Source: Anaerocolumna sp. AGMB13020 (lineage in GTDB: Bacteria > Bacillota > Clostridia > Lachnospirales > Lachnospiraceae). From it: a DNA stretch of 64,000 nt. Positions 9,598 to 17,781 of this stretch are shown here, one piece after another; the stretch's first letter is position 1, and the number at the start of each line of letters is the position of its first letter. The stretch is taken from positions 4,591,001 to 4,655,000 of the forward strand of contig NZ_CP136910.1 of the NCBI RefSeq assembly GCF_033100115.1, written 5' to 3'. The translations under genes were made by a program, and so were the position numbers. The notes under the pieces were generated by a model that did no database searches, had not been told where the DNA came from, and saw nothing but the letters and a program-made list of their open reading frames with translations.

Positions 9598-10035
9598 ATG
9601 GAGGTGGATTATATTAAAACGTACGGAGGATTTTTGATATCCCAAATCAAGCAGCTTCAGGGAAGAGTATTTGAGAAAATGCTGAAAGAAAGTGGCATAG
9701 ATGCATTTAACGGTGCTCAGGGAAGGATATTATATGTGTTGTGGGAGCACGAAAAGCTTACGATAAGCGAAATCGGGCATCTTACATCACTGGCCAAAAC
9801 GACTCTCACCAGTATGCTGGATAGAATGGAAGAAAGTGGGCTGGTAGTCAGAGCCGCTGATCCCAAAAACCGTAGGCAGATCTACGTATCCATTACAGAG
9901 AAAGCAAGGCATTATAAAGAGGAATATGATAAGGTAACGGATCGGATGAATGAGTTATTCTATAAAGGGTTTTCAGAAAAAGAGGTAACTGAATTTGAAA
10001 ATATGCTGCGAAGAATTATAAGCAATATAGAGTAG
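9598..10035 (+). CDS. MarR-family transcriptional regulator
   Basis: This winged-helix repressor/activator (145 residues from ATG 9598) has the wing-helix core LTISEIGHLTSLAKTTLTSMLDRMEESGLVVR and DPKNRRQIYVSIT. The open frame runs up to TTG 9562, but that TTG is the -35 box of the promoter, so it cannot be the start. ATG 9598 would sit almost exactly at the predicted transcription start, giving a leaderless message. The alternative is TTG 9634, which has GGAGG at 9625 but would trim helix 1. The residues GGFLISQIKQLQGRVF look like genuine MarR helix 1, favouring 9598. The gene precedes the MalT-like regulator; the regulated function is not apparent. Confidence 0.88.
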   Translation: MEVDYIKTYGGFLISQIKQLQGRVFEKMLKESGIDAFNGAQGRILYVLWEHEKLTISEIGHLTSLAKTTLTSMLDRMEESGLVVRAADPKNRRQIYVSITEKARHYKEEYDKVTDRMNELFYKGFSEKEVTEFENMLRRIISNIE

Positions 10036-10201
10036 GGCTCTCATTAAATTTGATTAATCACCTTGGGTAGGATAAGATTCTGCCATCGGAAGGAGGAATA
10101 GTACAGTACTTAAAATGTATTTCAGATTGTAAATAGGGATAAAAAAATGCGTATAATACGAATGGGTAGTAGGGATGTTTATCACAATCACAAGGGGAAA
10201 C

Positions 10202-12814
10202 ATGGATAAAAAAATATTTTTAGATACCAAGCTGCAAATGCCTTCTGTCAGACAGAATCATATTTGCAGAGATATTCTAAATAACAGGTTAGGCGAGGGA
10301 CTGGAGAAAGGACATAGAGTTTTTCTGGTTTCCGCACCAGCGGGATACGGTAAAACAACATTAGTTTCAGGGTGGCTGGACCGGTTGAACTGTAAGTATA
10401 CCTGGCTGTCTTTGGATGAATATGATAATGAGCCTTCAAAGTTTATTTGTTATCTGCTTGAGGCGGTCAGAAAGATAAGTAAAGGCTTTGGTTCAACCAT
10501 TGAAAATCTTATGCTGACTGTAAACCTGCCTGCTGTTAAGACAGTAAGCTTATATATGGCACGGGAGCTGGAACAGCTTCAGGAGTCTATCATACTGGTT
10601 TTGGATAACTATCATATAATTCATAATAACTATATCAATGAACTGATGCAAAAACTAATAAATGGGGTAACCATGCGATTAGTAATAATTACGCGCAAGG
10701 AACCGGAGCTTGCTTTTTCAAAATGCAGAGTTGAAGATAAGATAACAGAGCTGAATGCAAGGGATTTGAAATTTACAAAAGTAGAAATTGAGGAATTTTT
10801 CAGCAGATATTTTAAACTGAACTTAAAGGAGCAATCCCTGGAAACGATTGAAAAGCAGACAGAGGGCTGGGCTGCCGGAATGCAGCTGATTGGGCTTTCC
10901 TTAACAAATATGGAAGGTAACCGGGAAGATGCTTTCATGAAAGCGTTTAGTGGCAATAATCGTTTCATAACAGAGTACCTGATGGATGAGGTTCTGAAGA
11001 ATCAAGAGGAGGAGCTGCGTGATTTTCTGAATAAGACCTGTATACTAAAGGAATTTAATGAGGAGCTATGTGAGGCCGTAACAGGAAGGAAAGACAGCAG
11101 AAGTATCATACAGAAGCTGGAAAAGGAAAATCTCTTTATCATATCACTGGATGATACGAAGACCTGGTATAGATACCATCCTCTTTTTTCAGAGTTTCTA
11201 AGGAGCAACCAGGAGGAGACTGCAATCGCTGAAATTTCCAGAATGGCTGGCCAATGGTGCAGAAAGAATGGATATACAGAAGCTGCTCTTGCCTATGCCT
11301 TACAGGCAAAGGACCAGGAAACATCGGTATGTTTGGTGAAAGACAGGGCAATAGAGTTGTTTCAGAAAGGCGAGGTAAAGAACCTTCTTACATTATTGAA
11401 TTCTGATTTGCTAGTTAAGAAGGAGAAGGATGGCATTCTGGAAATATATAAGGCCTGGTGCATGCTGTTAACAGGGGAAATTGATGAAGCAAGAAAAATA
11501 ATACATAACCTGAAACATAGGAAAGCTGACATTAATAATCCAATAATTACTGGAATGGTAAAGGCTTCAGCACCGTACCTGTTAAATAATGAAGATAAAG
11601 TAAAGGCCTTAATGGAGGCTGAAGAAGCAATCACATATGTAGCGGATAAAAAGGATTATTTCTACTATGTAGCATTAACAGCTTTGGGACATGCATATGC
11701 CTTAAACGGTCACACTGGTACTGCGGCAGCTTTGCATGCAAAAGTTCATGAAGGAGCCTGTAAAAAGGGGTACCGTATGCTGGAAGTGACTTCCCTGCAC
11801 GATGTAGCATTTTATCTTAATTGTATGGGGAAAGGAAGAGAGGCGCTTGCCTTATGTGAAAAGACTCTCGACAGATTTAAGGATCAGGCAGGAAATTACC
11901 TGCCAATAGGAAAGATCGTTTATCTTTCACTGGGAATACGGTTATATTACTCCAATAAGCTGGAAGAAGCTCAAAAGTATCTGGAGGAAGGTATTGCAGT
12001 TTACCGTGAGTTGGGATATGCCTATTTGGGGGGCGTAGGAGAATGGTATTTCGTTCTGGCTCTTTATCATAACGGAGAGAAAGAAAAGGCTTTTGATATG
12101 GTATATCGATTGAAAGCCAATTATAAAAATATTAAAATAGCCAGGATTGCCTTATTTTTTGAAGCACTGGAAATGGAGCTGTTCTATAGGGAAGGGAATT
12201 ATGAAAAGGTCTTTCGGTGGCTGAAGGAACCAAAAACTACCTTTGACAAAATATCAGGGTTATCGGACATAAATCCTTATTTTACCTATCTAAGAGCTTT
12301 GATTTCGCAAAAAGACTTTCTCACAGCACAGAAGGCCCTTCGTGAAAAAGAGGAACACTTAAAAGAAGAAGGCCGGTTTGGAGAGCTAATTACTGTGCTG
12401 CTGCTGTCAGCTTTGGTTAATAAGCACCTGGGGTTAGAAGACAGAGCCTTGGATTGCTCTAGAGAAGCTGTAACGCTTGCGGCTCCTGAAGGGTATGAAA
12501 GATTATTTCTTGATGAGGGAGGCGAACTTCTGGAGCTGGTATTTAAGGTAAGAGATACAGCGCCGGATTTTATAGACAAAATATGCAGCAGTGGCATAAA
12601 TAACATGAATTCTCTTACAGACCCTCTTAGGAAAAGAGAACTAGAGATACTAAAACTTATTGCAGAAGGACTGTCTAATGATGAGATTGCAGAGATACTT
12701 TTTATTACGACAGGTACGGTTAAATGGCATATTAATAATATGTTCTCTAAACTAGGAGTCAATAAGCGCACCCAGGCAGTGGTCAAGGCCAGGCGTCTTG
12801 AGATAATCAATTAG
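10202..12814 (+). CDS. MalT-like LuxR-family regulator (STAND ATPase)
   Basis: This large signal-responsive activator has about 870 residues. An N-terminal STAND-type NTPase carries the Walker A motif APAGYGKTT near residue 45 and a Walker B-like ILVLDNYH near 130. A long helical TPR-like region spans about 330-780. A C-terminal LuxR/GerE helix-turn-helix (LTDPLRKRELEILKLIAEG then SNDEIAEILFITTGTVKWH) ends the protein. The architecture is that of MalT: an inducer frees the protein to oligomerise and activate transcription. An upstream ATG at 10175 exists, but ATG 10202 behind AAGGGGAAAC is better placed. The inducer and targets are unknown; no sugar operon adjoins it. A TATAAT box lies at 10152-10157. 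Confidence 0.9.
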   Translation: MDKKIFLDTKLQMPSVRQNHICRDILNNRLGEGLEKGHRVFLVSAPAGYGKTTLVSGWLDRLNCKYTWLSLDEYDNEPSKFICYLLEAVRKISKGFGSTIENLMLTVNLPAVKTVSLYMARELEQLQESIILVLDNYHIIHNNYINELMQKLINGVTMRLVIITRKEPELAFSKCRVEDKITELNARDLKFTKVEIEEFFSRYFKLNLKEQSLETIEKQTEGWAAGMQLIGLSLTNMEGNREDAFMKAFSGNNRFITEYLMDEVLKNQEEELRDFLNKTCILKEFNEELCEAVTGRKDSRSIIQKLEKENLFIISLDDTKTWYRYHPLFSEFLRSNQEETAIAEISRMAGQWCRKNGYTEAALAYALQAKDQETSVCLVKDRAIELFQKGEVKNLLTLLNSDLLVKKEKDGILEIYKAWCMLLTGEIDEARKIIHNLKHRKADINNPIITGMVKASAPYLLNNEDKVKALMEAEEAITYVADKKDYFYYVALTALGHAYALNGHTGTAAALHAKVHEGACKKGYRMLEVTSLHDVAFYLNCMGKGREALALCEKTLDRFKDQAGNYLPIGKIVYLSLGIRLYYSNKLEEAQKYLEEGIAVYRELGYAYLGGVGEWYFVLALYHNGEKEKAFDMVYRLKANYKNIKIARIALFFEALEMELFYREGNYEKVFRWLKEPKTTFDKISGLSDINPYFTYLRALISQKDFLTAQKALREKEEHLKEEGRFGELITVLLLSALVNKHLGLEDRALDCSREAVTLAAPEGYERLFLDEGGELLELVFKVRDTAPDFIDKICSSGINNMNSLTDPLRKRELEILKLIAEGLSNDEIAEILFITTGTVKWHINNMFSKLGVNKRTQAVVKARRLEIIN

Positions 12815-12825
12815 CTTTTAGAATG

Positions 12826-12878
12826 AAAAGCCCTACTTTTTACCTAACTTTTGATAGGTTGAATGTGAGGCTTTTTTC
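12826..12878 (+). terminator. Terminator after LuxR gene
   Basis: AAAAGCC (12826-12832) pairs with GGCTTTT (12869-12875) ahead of a T-run. An inner ACCTA/TAGGT stem (12842-12859) extends the structure. Confidence 0.65.
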
Positions 12879-12953
12879 TTTATAATGAGATAGTTAAAAA
12901 AATTGTAGAATTATATATTATACAATCGAAATAAAACAAAAGGAGAAACACAA

Positions 12954-13544
12954 ATGAAAAAAAGTTCATATTCATCAAGATGTTTCCTCATCCTGATGAT
13001 GATTACATTGGTTTTATCTATGATGGCTTGTAAGAAAACGGTATTTCCGGCAGCTGATGATAGTGTTAAGGGATTTTTTACAGCGTTAAGTAAAGCGGAT
13101 TTAAAAGAGGCAGAGAAATATTGTAAATCTGATACCGGTAATTTTACATTTGCGGATCCGCAGGAAGAAAAGTTAATAACCCTTATTTTTTCAAAATTGA
13201 ACTATGAAATTGTATCCTCTGAAGAAGATGGAGATACAGCGACTGTTGGGGTAAAGCTGACAAATCTGGATATGCAATTAGTTTTTGAAGATATGTATGG
13301 AAAGATCTTTGATGAAGCATATGATGCTGCTCTCTCAGAGGAAGAGATGTCAGATGATGATGTGGAAGAGAAAATGATGGGGTATCTGGAGGAAGGTATG
13401 TCTGACCCGGAAGCACCTGTTGTAACAAATGAATTTGAGATTACCTTAAAAAAAGACAATGGTAAGAAAATCTGGGTGATTCAGGATGATGATACTTTTA
13501 TGAGTAATATAACTGGAAACCTTGATGAAATGCTTAGTGAATAA
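12954..13544 (+). CDS. Putative lipoprotein of unknown function
   Basis: This 196-residue exported protein has a basic N-terminus, a hydrophobic core and a lipobox LSMMAC with Cys26, so it should be lipid-anchored on the outer face of the membrane. The mature part starts with a region like the NTF2-fold DUF4878/DUF5105 lipoproteins (DDSVKGFFTALSKADLKEAEKYC). It has an acidic middle (EEEMSDDDVEEKMM) and ends in a beta-strand pattern (VIQDDDTFMSNITG). The start is ATG behind AAAAGGAG. No function can be assigned; the small membrane protein gene follows 92 bp downstream and may be co-transcribed. Confidence 0.75.
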   Translation: MKKSSYSSRCFLILMMITLVLSMMACKKTVFPAADDSVKGFFTALSKADLKEAEKYCKSDTGNFTFADPQEEKLITLIFSKLNYEIVSSEEDGDTATVGVKLTNLDMQLVFEDMYGKIFDEAYDAALSEEEMSDDDVEEKMMGYLEEGMSDPEAPVVTNEFEITLKKDNGKKIWVIQDDDTFMSNITGNLDEMLSE

Positions 13545-13636
13545 ATTTTACGATTGACAGTTATGATGGTGTTGGAAGAATAAGCCGGGGAATAAAACAT
13601 TTCGTTCTAAATAATAGGAGTTTAATAGGAGGAAGT

Positions 13637-14026
13637 ATGAGAGTTGCAACAATTATATTAGTTATTATAGGTACATTAGCATCCATAGGATTAGGGGCAA
13701 AATGGTTATCAGATTTTGATACATACAGCACAGAAATAGCAGCCGTGGAAGAATATAGTTCAGATCCGGATGTAGCTCAGGCCCTGAAAGAGATGGAAGA
13801 GTTAAAGAGTTGTTCATATGCCTTGATTGTTTGTGGTATTGTTTCCTTGATATCAGTATTCTTAATGAGTAAATTAGGAAAAATTACTTCAGTAATATTT
13901 CTGGCTTCGGCGATTATTCCCGCAGTTTTGGCACCTATATCTCTCGTAGTTACATTTTTCTTTATCATTGCAGGTATTTTAGCTTTCTTTGTAAAGCCGA
14001 AAGTACAAACTGCAAAACCAGCATAA
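13637..14026 (+). CDS. Small four-helix membrane protein
   Basis: This 129-residue protein has hydrophobic segments at about residues 3-23, 58-76, 79-96 and 99-120, and a charged extracytoplasmic-type loop at 26-55 (DFDTYSTEIAAVEEYSSDPDVA). It resembles uncharacterised DUF4064-type membrane proteins of Firmicutes, but I cannot confirm the family. The start is ATG behind TAGGAGGAAGT. It is probably co-transcribed with the preceding lipoprotein gene. A strong terminator follows. Confidence 0.7.
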   Translation: MRVATIILVIIGTLASIGLGAKWLSDFDTYSTEIAAVEEYSSDPDVAQALKEMEELKSCSYALIVCGIVSLISVFLMSKLGKITSVIFLASAIIPAVLAPISLVVTFFFIIAGILAFFVKPKVQTAKPA

Positions 14027-14086
14027 GTTAGCTTAGTTTATCCGGCAATATTTCATTCCTTCCTGGCACATATCATATAGTTAATT

Positions 14087-14126
14087 AGAGGAGCACTGAA
14101 TTAAGTTCAGCAGCTCCTCTTTCTTA
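14087..14126 (+). terminator. Terminator after small membrane protein gene
   Basis: AGAGGAGC (14087-14094) pairs with GCTCCTCT (14113-14120), extended inside by CTGAA/TTCAG. A T-rich tail follows. Confidence 0.85.
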
Positions 14127-14164
14127 TTACCTGGATAGTCCTGGCAAGAGGGAAGAATGAAGCA

Positions 14165-14189
14165 GAAGAAGAAGAAGAAGAAGAAGAAG
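14165..14189. repeat. GAA trinucleotide repeat, about 8 copies
   Basis: Twenty-five bases of perfect GAA repeat lie in the spacer upstream of the Rrf2 promoter. Confidence 0.9.
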
Positions 14190-14250
14190 TAAAAGAAAAC
14201 CCATAATTTCTAAAGAAATAAATTGAATTTAATAAAATTAAATTTAACCA

Positions 14251-14289
14251 TTGACAAATGAAGTATTTGTAACTATAATAGTAACAAAT
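14251..14289 (+). promoter_or_regulatory. Perfect sigma-A promoter with Rrf2-type operator
   Basis: TTGACA (14251-14256), 17 bp and TATAAT (14274-14279) match the consensus exactly. ATTTGTAACTAT (14265-14276) and ATAGTAACAAAT (14278-14289) form a 12-1-12 inverted repeat with one mismatch, laid over the -10 box. A further ACAAAT half-site at 14255-14260 pairs with ATTTGT at 14265. This is the expected autorepression site of the following regulator gene. Confidence 0.88.
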
Positions 14290-14305
14290 AGAGGAGATGA
14301 TGATT

Positions 14306-14719
14306 ATGTACTCAACAAAATATGCTGTTGGTATTCATATACTTAGCCTTATTGCTTTAAAACAGGAGGATGGAATAACATCGGATTATATTGCAGGAAG
14401 TGTGAATACGAATCCGGCTCTTGTAAGACGACTGATGAGTGATTTGAAGAAGTCGGGTCTCATACAGACAAAAACCAAAGTTGGTGTAACCGGACTCATG
14501 AAACCTCCGGAAGAGATTACACTTTTGGAAATTTTTAAAGCAGTAGAAAACCGGCAGGATTTGTTTGCAATACATTCAGATACCAATTCAGACTGTCCGG
14601 TAGGCGCAAGAATAGGATGTGTATTAGAGCGTATTAATCATAAAGTACAATCCAGTTTTGAAGAGGAATTGGAAACGATGCATCTATCTGATATTTTAGA
14701 GGGCTTAGGCAATATTTGA
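14306..14719 (+). CDS. Rrf2-family transcriptional regulator (YwnA-like)
   Basis: This winged-helix repressor has 137 residues from ATG 14306 (MYSTKYAVGIHIL). ATGs at 14297 and 14300 sit too close to GAGGAG 14291-14296. The HTH is SDYIAGSVNTNPALVRRLMSDLKKSGLI (cut here as family-typical residues 30-57). Only two Cys are present, in CPVGARIGC near residue 95, so it lacks the three-Cys arrangement of the iron-sulfur IscR class and is closer to the YwnA group. It lies 95 bp upstream of an FMN reductase gene and probably controls it together with itself through the palindrome on the promoter. Confidence 0.9.
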   Translation: MYSTKYAVGIHILSLIALKQEDGITSDYIAGSVNTNPALVRRLMSDLKKSGLIQTKTKVGVTGLMKPPEEITLLEIFKAVENRQDLFAIHSDTNSDCPVGARIGCVLERINHKVQSSFEEELETMHLSDILEGLGNI

Positions 14720-14814
14720 GTCAGATCATTATCATCTATATAACTTAAACTAATGTTATTAACCTTCCTGAATGGGAAAATAAAATCAAAATGAATTTAA
14801 TAGGAGGAATTATT

Positions 14815-15363
14815 ATGAGCAAAAAAACAATCGGCATTATTGTAGGAAGTTTGAGAAAAGGATCTTTTAACAGAGCAATTGCAAATTATGTAGCATCAAT
14901 AATACCTGAAGGATATGAAGCTAAATTCATTGATATAAATGGAATAGATTTATTTAATGAAGACCTGGAAGCAAATCCTCCGGTATCCTGGAGCAATTTA
15001 AGAGCAGAGGTCAAGTCCGCTGATGCGTATCTGTTTTTTACACCCGAGTATAACCGTTCTGTACCAGCTGCGTTAAAGAATGTTTTGGATGTTGCCTCCA
15101 GACCCTATGGACAAAGCGTTTGGGCTGGTAAACCAGCAGGTATAGTCAGTGTATCAATGGGAGGTATATCAGGTTTTGGAGCAAATCATCACCTTAGACA
15201 GACCCTTACATTCCTTGATGTCTATCCTTTACAGCAGCCGGAGGCTTATATTGGAAATGTTACCAGCTTGCTGGATGAAAGCGGTAAGCTTACAAATGAA
15301 GGTACAAAAGACTTCTTAAAAACTTACGTGGATGCATTTGTTGCCTGGATTGATAAGTTTTAA
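14815..15363 (+). CDS. NADPH-dependent FMN reductase / azoreductase-like flavoprotein
   Basis: This 182-residue cytoplasmic flavodoxin-fold enzyme would reduce FMN or quinone/azo/nitro compounds with NAD(P)H. Visible family motifs: IGIIVGSLRKGSFNRAIA (FMN phosphate loop, residues 5-22), FFTPEYNRSVPAALKNVLD near 75-93, and SMGGISGFGANHHLRQTL near 115-132. The first possible ATG (14791) is rejected in favour of 14815, which follows TAGGAGGAATTATT. It is probably transcribed with the Rrf2 gene and ends at a strong terminator. The pair suggests an electrophile or redox-stress response. Confidence 0.92.
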   Translation: MSKKTIGIIVGSLRKGSFNRAIANYVASIIPEGYEAKFIDINGIDLFNEDLEANPPVSWSNLRAEVKSADAYLFFTPEYNRSVPAALKNVLDVASRPYGQSVWAGKPAGIVSVSMGGISGFGANHHLRQTLTFLDVYPLQQPEAYIGNVTSLLDESGKLTNEGTKDFLKTYVDAFVAWIDKF

Positions 15364-15412
15364 TACCATCGGAGCAGCCAGTGACAGGCGAGCAGGAACG
15401 GAATAGTATGGG

Positions 15413-15467
15413 AAAAGACCGAAGTGCAGATTTTTTATTCCAATCTGTATTTGCAGGTCTTTTCTGT
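15413..15467 (+). terminator. Terminator after FMN reductase gene
   Basis: AAAAGACC (15413-15420) pairs with GGTCTTTT (15456-15463), with an inner GCAGATT/AATCTGT stem. A T-rich tail follows. Confidence 0.85.
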
Positions 15468-15558
15468 TTTACATAGAAGTCTGATAATTATTTGACTGAC
15501 TACGAAAGGAAGAAGCGGCTATTAACAGCATAATGGACAAAATTAAATAAGTAAAATA

Positions 15559-15665
15559 TTTACATATTATCGAAGGTATACTATAATATTCTTAAATTGA
15601 AAGAACTGCCATTTTCCGAAACGAGAGGATTTCATGGTCATGATTCGCGCGGCATGATCTGAAAT
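15559..15665 (+). promoter_or_regulatory. GH16 promoter and hairpin in its leader
   Basis: TTTACA (15559-15564), 17 bp and TATAAT (15582-15587) form a good promoter, predicting a leader of about 95 nt. Inside the leader ATTTCATGGTCATG (15629-15642) pairs with CATGATCTGAAAT (15653-15665) around the loop ATTCGCGCGG. No T-run follows, so it looks like an mRNA stability or regulatory hairpin, not a terminator. Confidence 0.7.
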
Positions 15666-15688
15666 AATAAATGATAAGGAGATAAGAT

Positions 15689-16933
15689 ATGTTAAGGAAA
15701 GGGAAGTTATTAAGTGTGCTACTGGTTTTCATTCTAGTGGTATCCTGGCTGTCATCTATGACAGTTCCGGCAAAGGCAGCTACCAACTGGTCACTTGTGT
15801 GGAGCGATGAGTTTAATGGAAGCAGTCTGAGTACCTCTAATTGGACAGCTGAAATCGGGACGGGCAGCGGAGGCTGGGGAAACAACGAGCTGCAGTATTA
15901 TACCAACCGTTCACAGAATCTCTCGGTATCTGGTGGTAATCTCATTATAACTGCACAGAAGGAAGCCTATGGCGGTATGAATTATACCTCTGCCAGAATT
16001 AAGACCCAGAATCTAAAGAGTTTTACTTATGGTAAAATTGAAGCCAGGATAAAACTGCCTTCTGGGCAGGGTTTATGGCCTGCTTTCTGGATGCTGGGCG
16101 ATAACATTACCAGTGTTGGCTGGCCGAAATGCGGTGAAATTGACATCATGGAACGTGTAAATAACAATGCTTATGTTAACGGTACAGTTCACTGGGATTC
16201 CAATGGACAGGCTGATTATGGACAGGTATCCGGCTCATTGGATTTTTCCCAGTTCCACACTTACTCCATTGAATGGGACTCCAGTTATATCAGATGGTTT
16301 GTTGACGGTGTACAATTTAATGAATTCTACATACAGAACAATGCAGGAGGAACAGAAGAATTCCAGAAATCCTTTTTTATCCTTCTGAATCTTGCAGTAG
16401 GCGGAAACTGGCCGGGAAGCCCTAACAATCAGACCGCTTTTCCGTCTCAGATGCTGGTTGATTATGTAAGAGTATATAAGGCACAATCCTCACCGACTAT
16501 TGTAAGCGGAGGAGTCTATACGCTGGCTGCAAAATGCAGCGGTAAGGTACTGGATGTGAAGGACGTTTCCTATGATGACGGAGCCAAAATGCATCAGTGG
16601 ACCTATAAAGGAGCGGATAACCAAAAGTTTCGCATTGATGATATGGGAGGAGGGTATTATAAACTAACCGCAGTTCACAGCGGTAAGTGTCTGGATGTAC
16701 CATATGCTTCTACTGCCCAGGGAGTGCAGCTTCAGCAGTGCTATGACAATGGTAACGATGCGCAGCGGTGGAAAATCGTAGATGCAGGCGGAGGATATTA
16801 TAAACTGATATCGAAAGCCAGTGGATTAGCCATGGACGTGTCCAATTCCTCCACAGCCGATGGAGGCGTGGTACAGCAATGGAATGATAATGGAACGGAT
16901 GCACAGAAATGGTATTTGACAAAAGTAAATTAA
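15689..16933 (+). CDS. Secreted GH16 beta-glucanase with ricin-type lectin domain
   Basis: This 414-residue secreted enzyme is predicted to hydrolyse beta-1,3- or mixed-linkage glucans. Residues 1-31 are a signal peptide ending VPAKA. The GH16 domain spans about 35-265 and contains the catalytic signature GEIDIMERV, with nucleophile Glu150, Asp152 and acid/base Glu155, inside the laminarinase-like context WPAFWMLG and HTYSIEWD. A ricin B-type (CBM13) beta-trefoil follows at about 270-414 with three QxW/F repeats (NQKFRID, AQRWKIV, AQKWYLT). The start is ATG behind AAGGAGATAAGAT. It is monocistronic. The extra methionine in the EIDIME motif favours laminarinase over strict lichenase; substrate is inferred from family only. 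Confidence 0.93.
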   Translation: MLRKGKLLSVLLVFILVVSWLSSMTVPAKAATNWSLVWSDEFNGSSLSTSNWTAEIGTGSGGWGNNELQYYTNRSQNLSVSGGNLIITAQKEAYGGMNYTSARIKTQNLKSFTYGKIEARIKLPSGQGLWPAFWMLGDNITSVGWPKCGEIDIMERVNNNAYVNGTVHWDSNGQADYGQVSGSLDFSQFHTYSIEWDSSYIRWFVDGVQFNEFYIQNNAGGTEEFQKSFFILLNLAVGGNWPGSPNNQTAFPSQMLVDYVRVYKAQSSPTIVSGGVYTLAAKCSGKVLDVKDVSYDDGAKMHQWTYKGADNQKFRIDDMGGGYYKLTAVHSGKCLDVPYASTAQGVQLQQCYDNGNDAQRWKIVDAGGGYYKLISKASGLAMDVSNSSTADGGVVQQWNDNGTDAQKWYLTKVN

Positions 16934-16949
16934 AATAATCCGAAAGCCG

Positions 16950-17026
16950 TAAAAGAGTTACATAGAATGAATCAAAAACTTCCGTCTAGGTGAAGTGAAT
17001 GAGAATTCTATCGTAACTCTTTTATA
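16950..17026. terminator. Bidirectional terminator between GH16 and TetR genes
   Basis: TAAAAGAGTTAC (16950-16961) pairs perfectly with GTAACTCTTTTA (17013-17024) across a 51-nt insert between convergent genes. Confidence 0.75.
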
Positions 17027-17045
17027 TATAAACTTTCTATGACAG

Positions 17046-17636
17046 TTAATGAAAACGCAGCTTCTCTCTTAACATCTTATCGATGACCTCCAGATAGTTT
17101 TCTGGAATATCGATGTTACCGTTAACCAGTAGCATGGAATAACCATGAACCAGGCTCCACATGGTGAGAATATCGACAGTCTGCTCCTTTTTATCTGCCT
17201 TAAGCCATTCCAGATAACCCAGAGCGCTTTTTTGAAAAATCTGATAAGGATTCGTTTCATAATCAGGTACCGGTACCAGGTTGAGGTTTTTATGACTTGG
17301 ATTAATGAAGATGAAACGCATATAATCCGGATTCTCCACCATAAATCGTACATAACACTTTCCCAGTTCTATAATTTGATTTTCTGCTTCCTTTGGATAT
17401 CTTTGTACAGCTTCTTCCAATGCTTTTTTAAAGCTATTGGATACCTCCAGAATAATGGCAAGAATTAATTCATCTTTATTTTTAAAATGTTTATAAGGCG
17501 CTGAGTGGGATACACCGCACATAGCCGCAATTTTTCTTAAGGAAAAGTCCTCATAATTTTCTTCATTTAATAATTGAATACCTTTTATAATCATTTCTTT
17601 TTTTAAATCACCATGATGATAATGTTCTTTTTGCAA
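17046..17636 (-). CDS. TetR/AcrR-family repressor
   Basis: This 196-residue regulator has an N-terminal HTH (residues 12-60: GIQLLNEENYEDFSLRKIAA, then CGVSHSAPYKHFKNKDEL) and a C-terminal ligand domain of the WHG/TetR_C_13 kind. The start is TTG at 17636 behind AGAGG; the sequence HHGDLKKEMI is typical of the N-terminus in this subgroup. It is transcribed divergently from two flavodoxin-like oxidoreductase genes and probably represses them through the palindromes at 17715-17767. The inducer is unknown. Confidence 0.9.
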   Translation of the reverse strand: MQKEHYHHGDLKKEMIIKGIQLLNEENYEDFSLRKIAAMCGVSHSAPYKHFKNKDELILAIILEVSNSFKKALEEAVQRYPKEAENQIIELGKCYVRFMVENPDYMRFIFINPSHKNLNLVPVPDYETNPYQIFQKSALGYLEWLKADKKEQTVDILTMWSLVHGYSMLLVNGNIDIPENYLEVIDKMLREKLRFH

Positions 17637-17711
17637 CTTACATACCTCTTACAATCACTATAGTTATTTATCTTCAATAAAATCAAATTTATCAAATTAT
17701 AACATAAAAAG

Positions 17712-17767
17712 TTGACAGTGTAAACATTGTGGAGTATGATTGTGTATGTAGACAGCGTAAACATTGA
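17712..17767 (+). promoter_or_regulatory. Promoter with two TetR operator copies
   Basis: TTGACA (17712-17717), 16 bp and TATGAT (17734-17739) form the promoter. ACAGTGTAAACATTGT (17715-17730) is a near-palindrome (ACARTGT-AA-ACAYTGT) covering the -35 box. A second copy, ACAGCGTAAACATTGA, lies at 17752-17767, 37 bp further on and just past the expected transcription start. Confidence 0.75.
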
Positions 17768-17781
17768 GGAGGGCAAGGAAA

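Noticed and set aside
12286..12810. Minus-strand 174-codon frame opposite the LuxR HTH
   Set aside because: It is the complement of a conserved LuxR domain, Ser/Leu-rich, without family resemblance.
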